Positions 16,826 through 25,625 are shown, numbered from the stretch's first letter. The stretch is 64,000 nt of DNA from Armatimonadota bacterium (GCA_018268255.1 JAFDWX010000006.1:124001-188000), one strand, 5' to 3'. Numbers and translations are program-made. The notes: a model not told the origin generated them from the sequence alone.

Positions 16826-18041
16826 CTCACTCTTGACCCAATGCGTTCGGATGGGTGGATCGGACCTTCACCTCAAAACCGATACAGGGAAGATTTACAT
16901 TCGAGTAAACGGCGAACTGGATGAGCTCGAGTATCCCCATTTCAGCGACGAGGAATTTCGCCGAGAACTCAAAGATATTCTCCGGCCAGACCAGATGGAG
17001 AGGTTCGATAGTCAGCTGGAGCTTGATTTTGCCTACGAAATCCCTGGCGTAAGTCGCTATCGTGGCAATATCTACCAGCAGCGCGGCCACGCTCAGGCGG
17101 CTTTTCGGGTGATTCCTTACGAGCTGATGTCGATGGAGGATCTCCAACTTCCTGCGGCAACTTTTGACTTCATCCAACGGCCACGCGGTTTGGTTTTGGT
17201 TACCGGCCCGGCGGGGAGCGGGAAATCCACCACTCTTGCCGCCATGATTGACCGGATCAACCGTACCGATCAAGTCCACATTGTCACTGTGGAAGATCCC
17301 GTCGAGTTTGTCCACGAGGATCACGTCGCGCTCATTAACCAGCGGGAACTTGAAACAGACACGCACAGTTTCGCCAACGCTCTCAAGTACGTCTTGCGTC
17401 AAGACCCCGACGTCATCTTGGTCGGCGAGATGCGCGACCTAGAGACCATCCATCTGGCTATCACCGCTGCGGAAACTGGTCACCTTGTCTTTGCCACACT
17501 GCACACAGTCGATGCAGTCCAAACGATCGATCGCATCATAGACGTGTTCCCGCTGGCGCAACAGCAGCAGGTTCGGATGCAACTTTCGGTGAACTTGGTT
17601 GGCGTGTTGTCGCAGACTCTGGTGAAGCGAAAAGACGGTCGGGGACGAATCGCCGCGTATGAGACTCTAGTGGCAACCAGCGCCATCCGCAACCTCATTC
17701 GAGAAAACAAGAGTTACCAGATCGGATCAATTCTTCAAACCGGAGCGAAGCTCAAAATGCACACGCTGGACCAATATCTGGCAAACCTTGTGGATCGAGG
17801 CTTGATTGAACTGGACGATGCGGTCAACAAAGCGAAAGATCCTGGCGAGTTTCGTCGCCTTGTCGCCTTGTCGGAGATGGCTCACGCAAAAGGTACACCG
17901 AACGCACCGAGCGCTGCTCCACCAGTGGTGGGTGGTCCTCGTGCAATTCCAGATTCGGAAGCCGAAACTGAGGCAGCCCCTCCGCAGCCACCGGGTGCAG
18001 TGCGAGGCCAGCCGAATCGGCCGGGCTACAAGCGAGAATAG
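16812..18041 (+). CDS. pilT: PilT-family twitching-motility ATPase with Pro-rich tail
   Basis: A 409-residue PilT homologue that begins inside the previous gene, so the two are translationally coupled. Walker A is GPAGSGKSTT (about 130-139), followed by VEDPVEFVHED, VILVGEMRDLETIH, GHLVFATLHTVDAVQTIDRI and a classic AIRNLIRENKSYQ motif. Residues after about 355 form a low-complexity tail rich in Pro, Ala and Gly (NAPSAAPPVVGG to the end) not found in standard PilT (about 345 residues). The tail could be a flexible docking region; this is inference. Confidence 0.93.
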   Translation: MQHLNSLLTQCVRMGGSDLHLKTDTGKIYIRVNGELDELEYPHFSDEEFRRELKDILRPDQMERFDSQLELDFAYEIPGVSRYRGNIYQQRGHAQAAFRVIPYELMSMEDLQLPAATFDFIQRPRGLVLVTGPAGSGKSTTLAAMIDRINRTDQVHIVTVEDPVEFVHEDHVALINQRELETDTHSFANALKYVLRQDPDVILVGEMRDLETIHLAITAAETGHLVFATLHTVDAVQTIDRIIDVFPLAQQQQVRMQLSVNLVGVLSQTLVKRKDGRGRIAAYETLVATSAIRNLIRENKSYQIGSILQTGAKLKMHTLDQYLANLVDRGLIELDDAVNKAKDPGEFRRLVALSEMAHAKGTPNAPSAAPPVVGGPRAIPDSEAETEAAPPQPPGAVRGQPNRPGYKRE

Positions 18042-18052
18042 CTTACAAAAAT

Positions 18053-18085
18053 GCCTGTGATCCCCAACATTGGCTGATCACAGGC
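18053..18085. terminator. Hairpin between convergent pilT and deacetylase genes
   Basis: A 10-bp perfect inverted repeat GCCTGTGATC/GATCACAGGC (arms 18053-18062 and 18076-18085), 13-nt loop, followed on the plus strand by TCTTTGGTT and preceded by AAAAAT, which gives a short U tract in either direction. It fits a bidirectional terminator. Confidence 0.75.
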
Positions 18086-18101
18086 TCTTTGGTTCGCCGG
18101 A

Positions 18102-19634
18102 TTACCGATTGACCGAATACGAGTCCGCATATTCGCCCATCGTTTTCACTTGGACGCCTCTGTCGATCATTGAATCGACGTACGAAAGAACCGTGTACAG
18201 GTCAGCTTGATTAATGCCATTTCCTTGAGTCGTCGCCGTCCTGCTGACATCATGGAACATCAAGTTGATCGCGCCTCCATTTGCCACGCAACTGTCGATC
18301 GCTGCCATCGTGCCGAACACACCCAGACTGGAGACGTTGATTGCCGGAATAGCGTAAGGATCAACTCCAAAGATGGGCTGAAGGAAATAAGGCAGGGCTG
18401 TGCGTGGCTGCATCAACCGTCCGTAAGTCGTATTGAGCATCTTCATCGCTGCTTCCACGTGGGGGCCGTAGCTTCCCTCAGGATAGGCAACGGTGTACGC
18501 ATCGCTCGATCCCCAGCCATGGTCGAGGATGTAGTCCCGGTTAGCTAGGTACGCGTTGTAGATGTCCTGCGTGGTGTAGGCGAGGCCGGCATCCATGACC
18601 AAGTTCCCGGATAGCTTCTTCCAGCCGATCGCAGGCTTGGCTTTCCGAAAAGTGATGCGAAGGCCAAAACTGGTGGTGAGATTTCCAGAGCCTCCGGTTG
18701 TCACCCTAGCCTCACCAGCCCCCAGCGTAGCGTCAAGAGCGTCTTGAACCTGCTTTTGGGTCGCGTTCTGAGGAAGGGCCGCTGTTTGCTTGGAATCAAT
18801 AATCAGGCTAAAGGTCCCTGAACCGGAAACTAGATCAATCGCTTGGTCCGTGCCAGTCTGGTAGGCAACCTTATGACCATCTGCCGAGACAGCAGTTGCC
18901 GGATGCTTCACTCCGGTTTCATATCGCTTGTGCTCGTCCGAGTGGTTTCCGATTTTGAAGAATCCGGTGCTCGCCAAAAAACTGACGTTGGCAGGAGTGA
19001 GGGTTTGCGCAGTGTCAAATCCGTACCGGTAGCCCTTCTCAGTCCACACTTTGACGATGTTCAAGGTGTGCTTCAGCCTTGGAAACTGACTGATAATCGC
19101 CCAGCCGTTATTGAGCACTCCGCGAAATCCATCATCCCAAGATAGAGTAATGACGGAGTCTCCCGCGGGGTTCGAGTCGATGCTATCGAGCACAATTGGC
19201 ATCGTGGAATGCTTGGGATCAACCGCTGACTGATACTGCGCCGCGTTGACGTAAAACTTGTATTGCCGAATGTTTTCCCAGTCAAACTGCGGGACGCTGG
19301 CAAACGATGTCAAAAAGATCGTATTCCATCCTGGTTCCAACTTGAATGCGGCCTGGCCGGTTTGCCCGCCCGCGTCGGTAAGGTATGAAGTCCCGACAAT
19401 GGAGACATCAGATTCGTTGAACGCCGCAATCACGACGTTGCGCGTTAGGTGCTGCGACGAGATGTCAAAGGTCAACAGATTCGCTTTGGTGGGATCGCCT
19501 TTGCTCTGGAATCGGATCGCTCCAGTGTGGTCAATGGAGGGTGTGGCGACGACAGCCGCAGTGCTATAGCTCGACACAGTCGTGTAGGCAAGGCTATCAC
19601 AGGTTCGAATGGGAATCCCAAAAGTCGCTGACAT
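18102..19634 (-). CDS. Polysaccharide deacetylase-like protein with inserted phage-type module
   Basis: The 510-residue protein has a jelly-roll-like N-terminal half (about 1-150) and a NodB-type deacetylase fold: metal and base motif SWDDGF (about 175), GNHSDEHKR (about 235) and the later AYPEGSYGP and NLMFHDVS motifs. NodB enzymes remove acetyl groups from chitin or peptidoglycan. Between the second and third motifs lies an extra block (about 255-330; TAALPQNATQKQVQDALD...) resembling a small beta module seen repeatedly in phage tail and surface proteins. There is no signal peptide, which is unusual for this enzyme class and again phage-like. ATG 19634 has an AAGGAG ribosome-binding site 7-8 nt upstream, and a perfect TATAAT box lies further upstream. 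Confidence 0.75.
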   Translation of the reverse strand: MSATFGIPIRTCDSLAYTTVSSYSTAAVVATPSIDHTGAIRFQSKGDPTKANLLTFDISSQHLTRNVVIAAFNESDVSIVGTSYLTDAGGQTGQAAFKLEPGWNTIFLTSFASVPQFDWENIRQYKFYVNAAQYQSAVDPKHSTMPIVLDSIDSNPAGDSVITLSWDDGFRGVLNNGWAIISQFPRLKHTLNIVKVWTEKGYRYGFDTAQTLTPANVSFLASTGFFKIGNHSDEHKRYETGVKHPATAVSADGHKVAYQTGTDQAIDLVSGSGTFSLIIDSKQTAALPQNATQKQVQDALDATLGAGEARVTTGGSGNLTTSFGLRITFRKAKPAIGWKKLSGNLVMDAGLAYTTQDIYNAYLANRDYILDHGWGSSDAYTVAYPEGSYGPHVEAAMKMLNTTYGRLMQPRTALPYFLQPIFGVDPYAIPAINVSSLGVFGTMAAIDSCVANGGAINLMFHDVSRTATTQGNGINQADLYTVLSYVDSMIDRGVQVKTMGEYADSYSVNR

Positions 19635-19969
19635 GCTGTCTCCTTTTCCGTTCGGGTTGCAGACCCTAAGACGGCATTATATAAGAGAACTATAAATAAA
19701 GCAAGCGAATTTAGAACTTTCTTGTGTCAGTTAACCTAAAGTGCGAAAAACAGCACAGATTCCGTCAATATTCAGGATTGTGGTCACAGATAGCATTCTT
19801 GTGGAGAATGGCACCACAAAAGAATCGTCTTCTAGTGCCGCTGAGTGACATTGAGCCGCGGCGGGCGCCATTAACGTTCTATAAGAACAGTTAGGGCAGG
19901 GGAAAGTTCAGCGATCCAGTCGCAAGGATGCGCCGGTTCTAACCTGTAGTTGACCTTTGGGTGTCCAAC
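19635..19969. other. 335-nt non-coding gap, AT-rich next to the deacetylase
   Basis: Apart from the promoter at 19676-19704 no gene is seen. A short inverted repeat GTTCT-ATA-AGAAC lies near 19875-19890 and could bind a dimeric regulator, but nothing else supports this. The half nearest the deacetylase is AT-rich, which with the phage-like module hints at acquired DNA. Confidence 0.4.
19676..19704 (-). promoter_or_regulatory. Sigma-70-type promoter for the deacetylase gene
   Basis: Read on the minus strand: TTGCTT (19704-19699), a 17-nt spacer, then a perfect TATAAT (19681-19676), about 40 nt upstream of ATG 19634. It is in an AT-rich patch unlike the surrounding DNA. Confidence 0.6.
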
Positions 19970-21301
19970 CTATGCTAGGGCGCGCCGCAATTCTTGGGCA
20001 AAGCGATCTATCTGCTCACGTGTCCTAGTCTCCGTGACGGCGATGAGCAGGCTGTTGTCGAACCCCGCAAGGTAAGGGCCGAGTGGAAGTCCAGCCATAA
20101 TTCCGCTGTCAATCAACTTGGCGTGCACTTCCGAAGCTGGCTTCGGCAGATCAATGACAAACTCGCCAAACACGTTGCCTGCAAATCGTCGACGCGCCCC
20201 TGCTTTCTCCAAGCTTTGGATCGCGTACTGGGTATTGCGTACAGTGGATTCGGCAACAGAGCGAAGGCCGTTCTTACCCATCGCCGCAAGGTAGATGGTT
20301 GCAGACAGAGCCATCAATGCTTCATTTGTGCAAATATTGGAAGTCGCTTTTTCGCGGCGGATGTCTTGCTCGCGCGTTCGCAAGGTCATGACAAATCCTG
20401 GGCAGCCATCGTGATCGTGAGTTCGACCGACGATTCGGCCGGGGATGCGGCGCACGTACTGGTCCTTGCACGCAAACAGCCCGACCAAAGGCCCACCAAA
20501 TCCCATGGCGACGCCCAACGGTTGCCCTTCGCCCACCACAATATCCGCATCAAATTGACCTGGCGGCGGAAGGAGTGCCATGGCTGTAGGATCGGCGACG
20601 ACCACAAAAATCGCTCCGGAACCTCGTGCCGCATCGCGTGCTTGGCCCAAATCTTCGATTTCGCCGAAGAAGTTGGGGTACTGGACGATCACGCAGGCGG
20701 TATCCGAATCGACCGCTGAATAGTCCTTCGTCAAACCATCCGACGTTTTGATGGTTTCCACCTGGAGCGAATTGGCCCATGCGTACGTTTCCAGAACTTG
20801 GCGGTAATGCGGGTGAACAGCTTCGCTCACCACGATCTTGTGGTGCCCTGTAATTCCGCTCGACATAATCGCGGATTCGGCCATCGCTGTCGATGCATCG
20901 TACATGGAGGCGTTGGCAACATCCATTCCGTAGAGTTCTGCCACCATCGACTGGAACTCGTAAATGCTCTGCAGATATCCTTGGCTAAGCTCAGGCTGAT
21001 AGGGAGTATATGCGGTTAGGAATTCGCCCCGGGAGATCAGCGCGCCAACCGTCGCGGGAATGTAGCGGTCATACAGCCCGGCACCGAGATACCAGTCCAA
21101 TCTCGTTGCATCCAAGTTCTTGCGAGCCATGAGCGCAAGCTTGAGATAGAGTTGGTACTCGTTGAGTGCGCTTGGAACATTCAGCGGACCCTTTATTTTG
21201 AGCTCGGCAGGAATTTCAACAAAAAGATCGTCGATCGATTCCACGCCGATGGTAGCGAGCATAGACTGCTCGTCTTGGGCTGTATGGGGGATGTAGGGCA
21301 T
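19970..21301 (-). CDS. gcvPA: Glycine dehydrogenase (decarboxylating) subunit 1
   Basis: The 443-residue protein matches the N-terminal half of the P protein: PYIPHTAQDEQSML start, YTPYQPELSQGYLQSIYEFQ and MDVANASMYDASTA motifs, and a C-terminal AVTETRTREQIDR segment. With GcvPB it forms the PLP-dependent decarboxylase of the glycine cleavage system, which passes an aminomethyl group to lipoyl-GcvH. It begins 3 nt after the gcvH stop, so the two are co-expressed. A split P protein (PA + PB) is typical of many Gram-positive and deep-branching bacteria. Confidence 0.95.
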   Translation of the reverse strand: MPYIPHTAQDEQSMLATIGVESIDDLFVEIPAELKIKGPLNVPSALNEYQLYLKLALMARKNLDATRLDWYLGAGLYDRYIPATVGALISRGEFLTAYTPYQPELSQGYLQSIYEFQSMVAELYGMDVANASMYDASTAMAESAIMSSGITGHHKIVVSEAVHPHYRQVLETYAWANSLQVETIKTSDGLTKDYSAVDSDTACVIVQYPNFFGEIEDLGQARDAARGSGAIFVVVADPTAMALLPPPGQFDADIVVGEGQPLGVAMGFGGPLVGLFACKDQYVRRIPGRIVGRTHDHDGCPGFVMTLRTREQDIRREKATSNICTNEALMALSATIYLAAMGKNGLRSVAESTVRNTQYAIQSLEKAGARRRFAGNVFGEFVIDLPKPASEVHAKLIDSGIMAGLPLGPYLAGFDNSLLIAVTETRTREQIDRFAQELRRALA

Positions 21302-21304
21302 TGC

Positions 21305-21679
21305 TTACAGTGTGGATTTGTAGGTGTCAGAGTCCATCAGGTCATCCAACTCAGCCGGATTTGACAGCTTGATTTTGAGAATCCAGCCGCTGAGATACGG
21401 ATCGGTGTTGACCAGTTCGCTTTGGCCTGTCAGCACACCATTGGTTTCAACCACTTCGCCGCTCACGGGTGAGTACAGGTCGCTCACCGTCTTGACACTC
21501 TCAACGGAACCAAGATTTTCCTCTCGCTGAAGTGCTCGTCCAACCTGAGGCAAGTCGAGATAAACAATGTCTCCAAGCTCGGATTGGGCATGGTCGGTGA
21601 TTCCAACGGTCGCCACATCGCCATCGACTTTGACCCATTCGTGGGTTTTGGTGTACTTGAGATTTTCAGGGACGCTCAC
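21305..21679 (-). CDS. gcvH: Glycine cleavage system H protein
   Basis: A 124-residue lipoyl carrier of the glycine cleavage system. The lipoylation site is Lys63 in GSVESVKTVSD, in the usual hairpin, followed by the SPVSGEVVE motif. The start is GTG 21679, with GAGG about 10 nt upstream. It lies directly before gcvPA. No gcvT gene and no recognisable glycine riboswitch are seen upstream in 21680-21826. Confidence 0.95.
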   Translation of the reverse strand: MSVPENLKYTKTHEWVKVDGDVATVGITDHAQSELGDIVYLDLPQVGRALQREENLGSVESVKTVSDLYSPVSGEVVETNGVLTGQSELVNTDPYLSGWILKIKLSNPAELDDLMDSDTYKSTL

Positions 21680-21774
21680 GAGTGTATTTCCTCTTCATCC
21701 TACGTTGGGATGCTTCCTAAAGTGTACCGTGGGACCGCGATTTGTGGGGAGGAGAGAGGGGTGAAAAAGGACAA

Positions 21775-21807
21775 CAGGCTGGATGCTTGAACTTGCAATC
21801 CAGCCTG
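21775..21807 (-). terminator. Rho-independent terminator of the cyclophilin gene
   Basis: Arms CAGGCTGGAT (21775-21784) and ATCCAGCCTG (21798-21807) with a 13-nt loop lie 20 nt past the stop of the minus-strand cyclophilin gene. On that strand the stem is followed by TTGTCCTTTTTCAC, a good U tract. It separates this transcript from gcvH-gcvPA. Confidence 0.85.
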
Positions 21808-21826
21808 CAGATCGTTATCGAACTTC

Positions 21827-22885
21827 TTATTCGACGACAACTGCCGTCGAGATTTTATCGAACCGCCGGAGGGTGAGCGCAGCGGAGATGTTTCCGATAA
21901 CTTTACCAAAAACGACGTAGTTGCCGTCGAAGGCGGGGATTGTCTCTTGGCAGATGTAGAACTGCGACCCTGCCGTGTTGAGTCCGCTTCCTCTGGCCAT
22001 AGCAATTGCACCGAGTTCGTGTTTAAGCGAGTTGGTCTCAAAGTTGATCGTGTAGCCAGGGCCGCCCGTTCCAATCGAAGGATCATCGAGGGGAAGAGTT
22101 TTGGTGAGAGGGTCTCCTCCCTGGATAAATGTGGGTTGGCCTTCATCCGGACCGTAGCGGTGGAAGTATGACCCGTTGTAGAACCCAGACCGTGTCAGGC
22201 TGAGGAAGTTATCCGTTGTGTTCGGAGCCTCGTTTTGGGCCATTCGAATGTAGATATCGCCTTTGCCTTGGACCGTCATCTTCACGACTTTCGTGTCGCT
22301 GACGAGGACGTCGTAATTCCCGGTCTTCGTTGGATCCTCCTGGCTGGTGGCAGTGACTCTATAGTAGCCCGCCTTGCTGGGCGCGACGTACACTCCGGCA
22401 TTGCTGACTACTCCACCATCGGGGTCCGAGACGCTCCAGGTGATTTTGCTGGCGTCGGTGCCCAGAATCGAAGCTTTGAACGGCACCTGCTGACCGAAAG
22501 AGTAGCGACCCAGAATGGTCTCGGGTTCGATGGAAATGCTGACGCCCGTGGCAACAGTGACGTTTGCAACCGCAGCGATGCTTGGATCTTTGGTCACGTA
22601 TACGCGAACCTGATAGGTCCCCGTTACTTTGGGAGCCGTGTAAAGGCCACTCGTGGAGACAGTCCCATTTTTATCTCCGCCCACAACTTCCCACGTTACG
22701 GGAACGAAGGTTCCGCCTGTCGGTAGCGCGGTGAATTGAATCGTTCGTCCGAGAACCACTCCTGTGGTGCTCGGTGAAACGGCGATATCCGAAGGTGGCA
22801 TGCCAGAGTCTCCTCCTGCACAACCTTGCAGAGCCAAAGCCACCCAGCAGACCAGTATCCAAACGAAAAATCGCGCTCTTTCCAC
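21827..22885 (-). CDS. Lipoprotein with Ig-like repeats and cyclophilin-type PPIase domain
   Basis: The 352-residue protein has a lipoprotein signal (FFVWILVCWVALALQGC), two bacterial Ig-like (Big/BID type) repeats of about 80-85 residues each (TTGVVLGRTIQFTA...; YSFGQQVPFKASI...), and a C-terminal cyclophilin fold (about 205-352) with NEAPNTTDNFLSL, YFHRYG and FIQGGDPL, GSQFYICQ motifs. Cyclophilins isomerise Xaa-Pro bonds in secreted proteins. The start codon is GTG 22885, only 21 nt downstream of the S1/P1 nuclease gene, so the pair may be one operon. The Ig-like stalk plus PPIase on a lipid anchor suggests a surface-projecting folding factor. Confidence 0.85.
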   Translation of the reverse strand: MERARFFVWILVCWVALALQGCAGGDSGMPPSDIAVSPSTTGVVLGRTIQFTALPTGGTFVPVTWEVVGGDKNGTVSTSGLYTAPKVTGTYQVRVYVTKDPSIAAVANVTVATGVSISIEPETILGRYSFGQQVPFKASILGTDASKITWSVSDPDGGVVSNAGVYVAPSKAGYYRVTATSQEDPTKTGNYDVLVSDTKVVKMTVQGKGDIYIRMAQNEAPNTTDNFLSLTRSGFYNGSYFHRYGPDEGQPTFIQGGDPLTKTLPLDDPSIGTGGPGYTINFETNSLKHELGAIAMARGSGLNTAGSQFYICQETIPAFDGNYVVFGKVIGNISAALTLRRFDKISTAVVVE

Positions 22886-22906
22886 GCTGGCGGTTTTACC
22901 CCCGAA

Positions 22907-23758
22907 TCACTTCCAAGTTCTGTTCAGAAGCTCGGCCAATCGGTAGCCTGCCAACGCGACCTGCTTCCGAATCAGGGTTCGGCAGGTCTTGAGGTAATCG
23001 GCGGTGAAAAAGGCACCTTCGCGCGTGTTGTAAACCTGATCGCGAAGCGCAAAGCTCTCTTTGCCCCAGTCCGAAGGATTCATGCTCTCGCCAACTTTGA
23101 CCTTTCCAAGGGGAAACTCCTTCTCGATAGTGAGGGCCATATCCTCGATCCGTTTCGCGTCCTCATCTGTGAGGGGCCGATTGATCTGAGGGAACTCACC
23201 CAAACCGAAGTCCCACGCGATATGGAGGTTCTTGATCGGACGATTTGCACCCCAATCGTTGATCACGCCGACACTGAAGTCGTTCCCTCCCCGATCACCT
23301 TTGGGAAACTCATCCGTATCGCGCGCCATTAGGTGCAGAGGTTGGTGAATGTCTCCCAAGAAGTGGGAGATGTACCGCAACGCTTCTGCCTTTTCGACAT
23401 CGGTTGCTGTGGCACTTCTCAGGACATTCGTGAACTTGTCCAGCGCCCAGACGATGTTCTCCTCGTCGCCCTTGTTGGTGCTCGGCTTGCCATCCGCCCG
23501 AAAGTGGGTGTCGAAGTAGTGCCAGTGTCGATCCTTGTCGGACTTGTGATCATCCACGAAGCACGCTATCGTAACGCAGTCATCGGTCTTGGCGTCGGTG
23601 CCGATTTTCGCCAAACGATCGACCATTTGGCGAGCGTGGGCATTGAGGTGATGCGAGGCGATTTTGGCCACAACCATATGGCCGGTGTCGTTCCACGCAA
23701 AGCTACAACTCGGCGCGAGAACAGCGAAGACGATAAAGAATCGGGATGGGCGAATCAT
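22907..23758 (-). CDS. Secreted S1/P1-type nuclease
   Basis: A 283-residue zinc-dependent nuclease of the S1/P1 family. After a signal peptide the mature protein begins with Trp (SFA-WNDTGHMVVAKIA), whose amino group and side chains bind zinc in this family. Further ligand motifs are HYFDTHF, the YISHFLGDIHQPLHL block and GGNDFSV, with WDFGLGE near 200. Such enzymes cut single-stranded DNA or RNA and remove 3' phosphates, probably for nutrient recovery outside the cell. The ATG 23758 has no Shine-Dalgarno sequence, but TACATT lies 7 nt upstream. Confidence 0.92.
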   Translation of the reverse strand: MIRPSRFFIVFAVLAPSCSFAWNDTGHMVVAKIASHHLNAHARQMVDRLAKIGTDAKTDDCVTIACFVDDHKSDKDRHWHYFDTHFRADGKPSTNKGDEENIVWALDKFTNVLRSATATDVEKAEALRYISHFLGDIHQPLHLMARDTDEFPKGDRGGNDFSVGVINDWGANRPIKNLHIAWDFGLGEFPQINRPLTDEDAKRIEDMALTIEKEFPLGKVKVGESMNPSDWGKESFALRDQVYNTREGAFFTADYLKTCRTLIRKQVALAGYRLAELLNRTWK

Positions 23759-23854
23759 GGCTCAAAATGTACCTTGTGTCGGACAGGATTTCTGACGTGC
23801 ACCAGGCGATTTAGATTCGAATTCGCTGGTCGGTGGTTTTGTTCGGAATCAGAA

Positions 23855-23894
23855 TGATAAGGGGTTGCGTTCGCGTGAAGCGAGCCCCTTATCA
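23855..23894 (-). terminator. Hairpin terminator after gcvPB
   Basis: A 10-bp perfect inverted repeat TGATAAGGGG/CCCCTTATCA (23855-23864 and 23885-23894) with an inner 3-bp TTC/GAA hairpin, 21 nt past the gcvPB stop on the minus strand; the sequence after the stem on that strand (TTCTGATTCC) is moderately T-rich. Confidence 0.7.
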
Positions 23895-23914
23895 CCACCT
23901 TTGCGACCTGGCGT

Positions 23915-25396
23915 TCAGACTGAAACAGGCACCGGCTTTCGCCAGCGAACGTCCAAGTTCTTGACTGCTGCAGCTTCGTCCAACCGCCCAACGATCTGCG
24001 TATTTGGCGCAGCGTGGAGTAGATCCGGATCGGCATGCGCCTCATTGCAAATCGAGATCAGCGCATCACAAAAGGCATCCAAAGTCTCCCTGCACTCTGT
24101 TTCCGTCGGTTCGATCATAAACGCCTCTGGAACGATGAGAGGGAAGTAGTTGGTCGGCGGATGGAAGCCGTAGTCAATCAGGCGCTTCGAAAGATCTAGT
24201 GCCCGAACACCCAGTTTCTTATAGGCTTCCGCCGTGAGGACGCACTCGTGCATGCACGGACGGTCGTGAGCTGCTGGCAAAACACCTTTGAGACGTGCCT
24301 TAACGTAATTGGCGTTGAGCACCGCATAGCGCGAAATGTCCGCAATGTGCTCCTTTCCAAAGGCCATGAGGTAGGTAAGCGCGCGCACTTCCATAAGGAA
24401 CTGGCCGAAAAACGCGGATACTCGCCCAATGGAGTGAGGACGGTGATAATCGAGTTCGATCGCGCCGGATTCTGTTCGCACCACTACCGGAACGGGCTGG
24501 AACGCCTCCAGATGGGCCTTCAGGCCGATGGCTCCGCATCCAGGGCCGCCTCCACCGTGCGGCGTCGAAAATGTCTTGTGCAAATTGAGGTGCATGCAGT
24601 CGAAGCCATGGTCGCCAGGCCGCGTGGTGCCGACCATGGCGTTCATATTGGCTCCATCGCAGAACACCTGTGCGCCTGCATCGTGGACCAATCGGCAAAT
24701 CTCCTGGATATGGGTTTCGAACAATCCCAGAGTGGAAGGGTTCGTCACCATAAACGCGGCAACATCGGGGCCGAGGGCTTTCTCCAGTGCTTCCAGGTCG
24801 CATCCGCCGTTGGGCAGAGTTGGGATTGACTTGACGGCATAGCCGCAGATTGCCGCCGAGGCGGGATTGGTGCCGTGAGCACTATCCGGAACGAGAACGA
24901 CTGTGCGCTGTTCGCCTTCTCCACGGCTCTCGTGGTAAGCCTTGATCAACATCAGGCAGCTGAGCTCGCCGTGCGCGCCTGCCAACGGCTGGAGGGTAAT
25001 CGAATCAAACCCGGTGACCTCGCAAAGAAATTCCTGGACTTCGGCAAGGACTTCCAACGCGCCCGGCACGGTGGTCGGCGGCTGCATCGGGTGAATGTGC
25101 GTGAAACCTGGAACGCCCGCAGTCCGCTCGTTGATCCGGGGGTTGTATTTCATGGTGCAAGAGCCCAGCGGGTAGAAGCCCGTATCGATGCCGTAGTTGA
25201 TGTGGCTGAGATTTGTGAAATGGCGCACCACTTCGAGCTCACTGACTTCGGGAAGGTTGAGTTCGCTTCTGACCTCACCTAAAACGGCGTTCAGATCAAC
25301 TTCGGGGGTATCTGCAATCGGAAGGTTGCATCCGACCCGGCCTGGTGAGGACTTTTCGAAGATCAACTTGGGCTGCGGAACCGATTTTTGGGGCAT
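23915..25396 (-). CDS. gcvPB: Glycine dehydrogenase (decarboxylating) subunit 2
   Basis: A 493-residue PLP enzyme corresponding to the C-terminal half of the P protein. It shows LGSCTMKYNPR near the start, ADSAHGTNPASA (as DSAHGTNPASAA), and the PLP-lysine motif MHLNLHKTFSTPHGGGGPG. With GcvPA it decarboxylates glycine. It is on the same strand as gcvH-gcvPA but separated from them by the nuclease and cyclophilin genes and by its own terminator, so the P-protein halves are transcribed apart. ATG 25396 has no clear Shine-Dalgarno sequence. Confidence 0.95.
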   Translation of the reverse strand: MPQKSVPQPKLIFEKSSPGRVGCNLPIADTPEVDLNAVLGEVRSELNLPEVSELEVVRHFTNLSHINYGIDTGFYPLGSCTMKYNPRINERTAGVPGFTHIHPMQPPTTVPGALEVLAEVQEFLCEVTGFDSITLQPLAGAHGELSCLMLIKAYHESRGEGEQRTVVLVPDSAHGTNPASAAICGYAVKSIPTLPNGGCDLEALEKALGPDVAAFMVTNPSTLGLFETHIQEICRLVHDAGAQVFCDGANMNAMVGTTRPGDHGFDCMHLNLHKTFSTPHGGGGPGCGAIGLKAHLEAFQPVPVVVRTESGAIELDYHRPHSIGRVSAFFGQFLMEVRALTYLMAFGKEHIADISRYAVLNANYVKARLKGVLPAAHDRPCMHECVLTAEAYKKLGVRALDLSKRLIDYGFHPPTNYFPLIVPEAFMIEPTETECRETLDAFCDALISICNEAHADPDLLHAAPNTQIVGRLDEAAAVKNLDVRWRKPVPVSV

Positions 25397-25440
25397 TGCT
25401 TATTGGTACGAGTTTACCGAATGAGGAGTTCGGATGCCCT

Positions 25441-25507
25441 GCCGCCGCGTTGCCCAATGCCTTGCCCTGGCTTCGGCTCGCGCCTCAGCCCTGCCCAACG
25501 CGGCGGC
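25441..25507. repeat. Palindromic intergenic element, copy A
   Basis: A 67-nt element with perfect 12-bp outer arms GCCGCCGCGTTG (25441-25452) and CAACGCGGCGGC (25496-25507); inside the arms are TTGCCCAATGCC and GCCCAA, nearly shared with the element at 27986-28053. It lies between the divergent gcvPB and hydrolase genes, so it is unlikely to be only a terminator. The rest of the 208-nt gap shows no gene. Confidence 0.6.
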
Positions 25508-25625
25508 CTGTGTGTTCAATTAGCGAACCATTCCGTAGGCCGTTATGCCCACTTTCGGCTGGATCCCTGGTAATGGCTACATGAAGCACTGAACCGACCG
25601 GCTGATGCCTCGTCTGGACGCACCG

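Noticed and set aside
21680-21826. Glycine riboswitch before gcvH
   Set aside because: The region holds a G-rich tract and the cyclophilin terminator but no pattern resembling the known aptamer.
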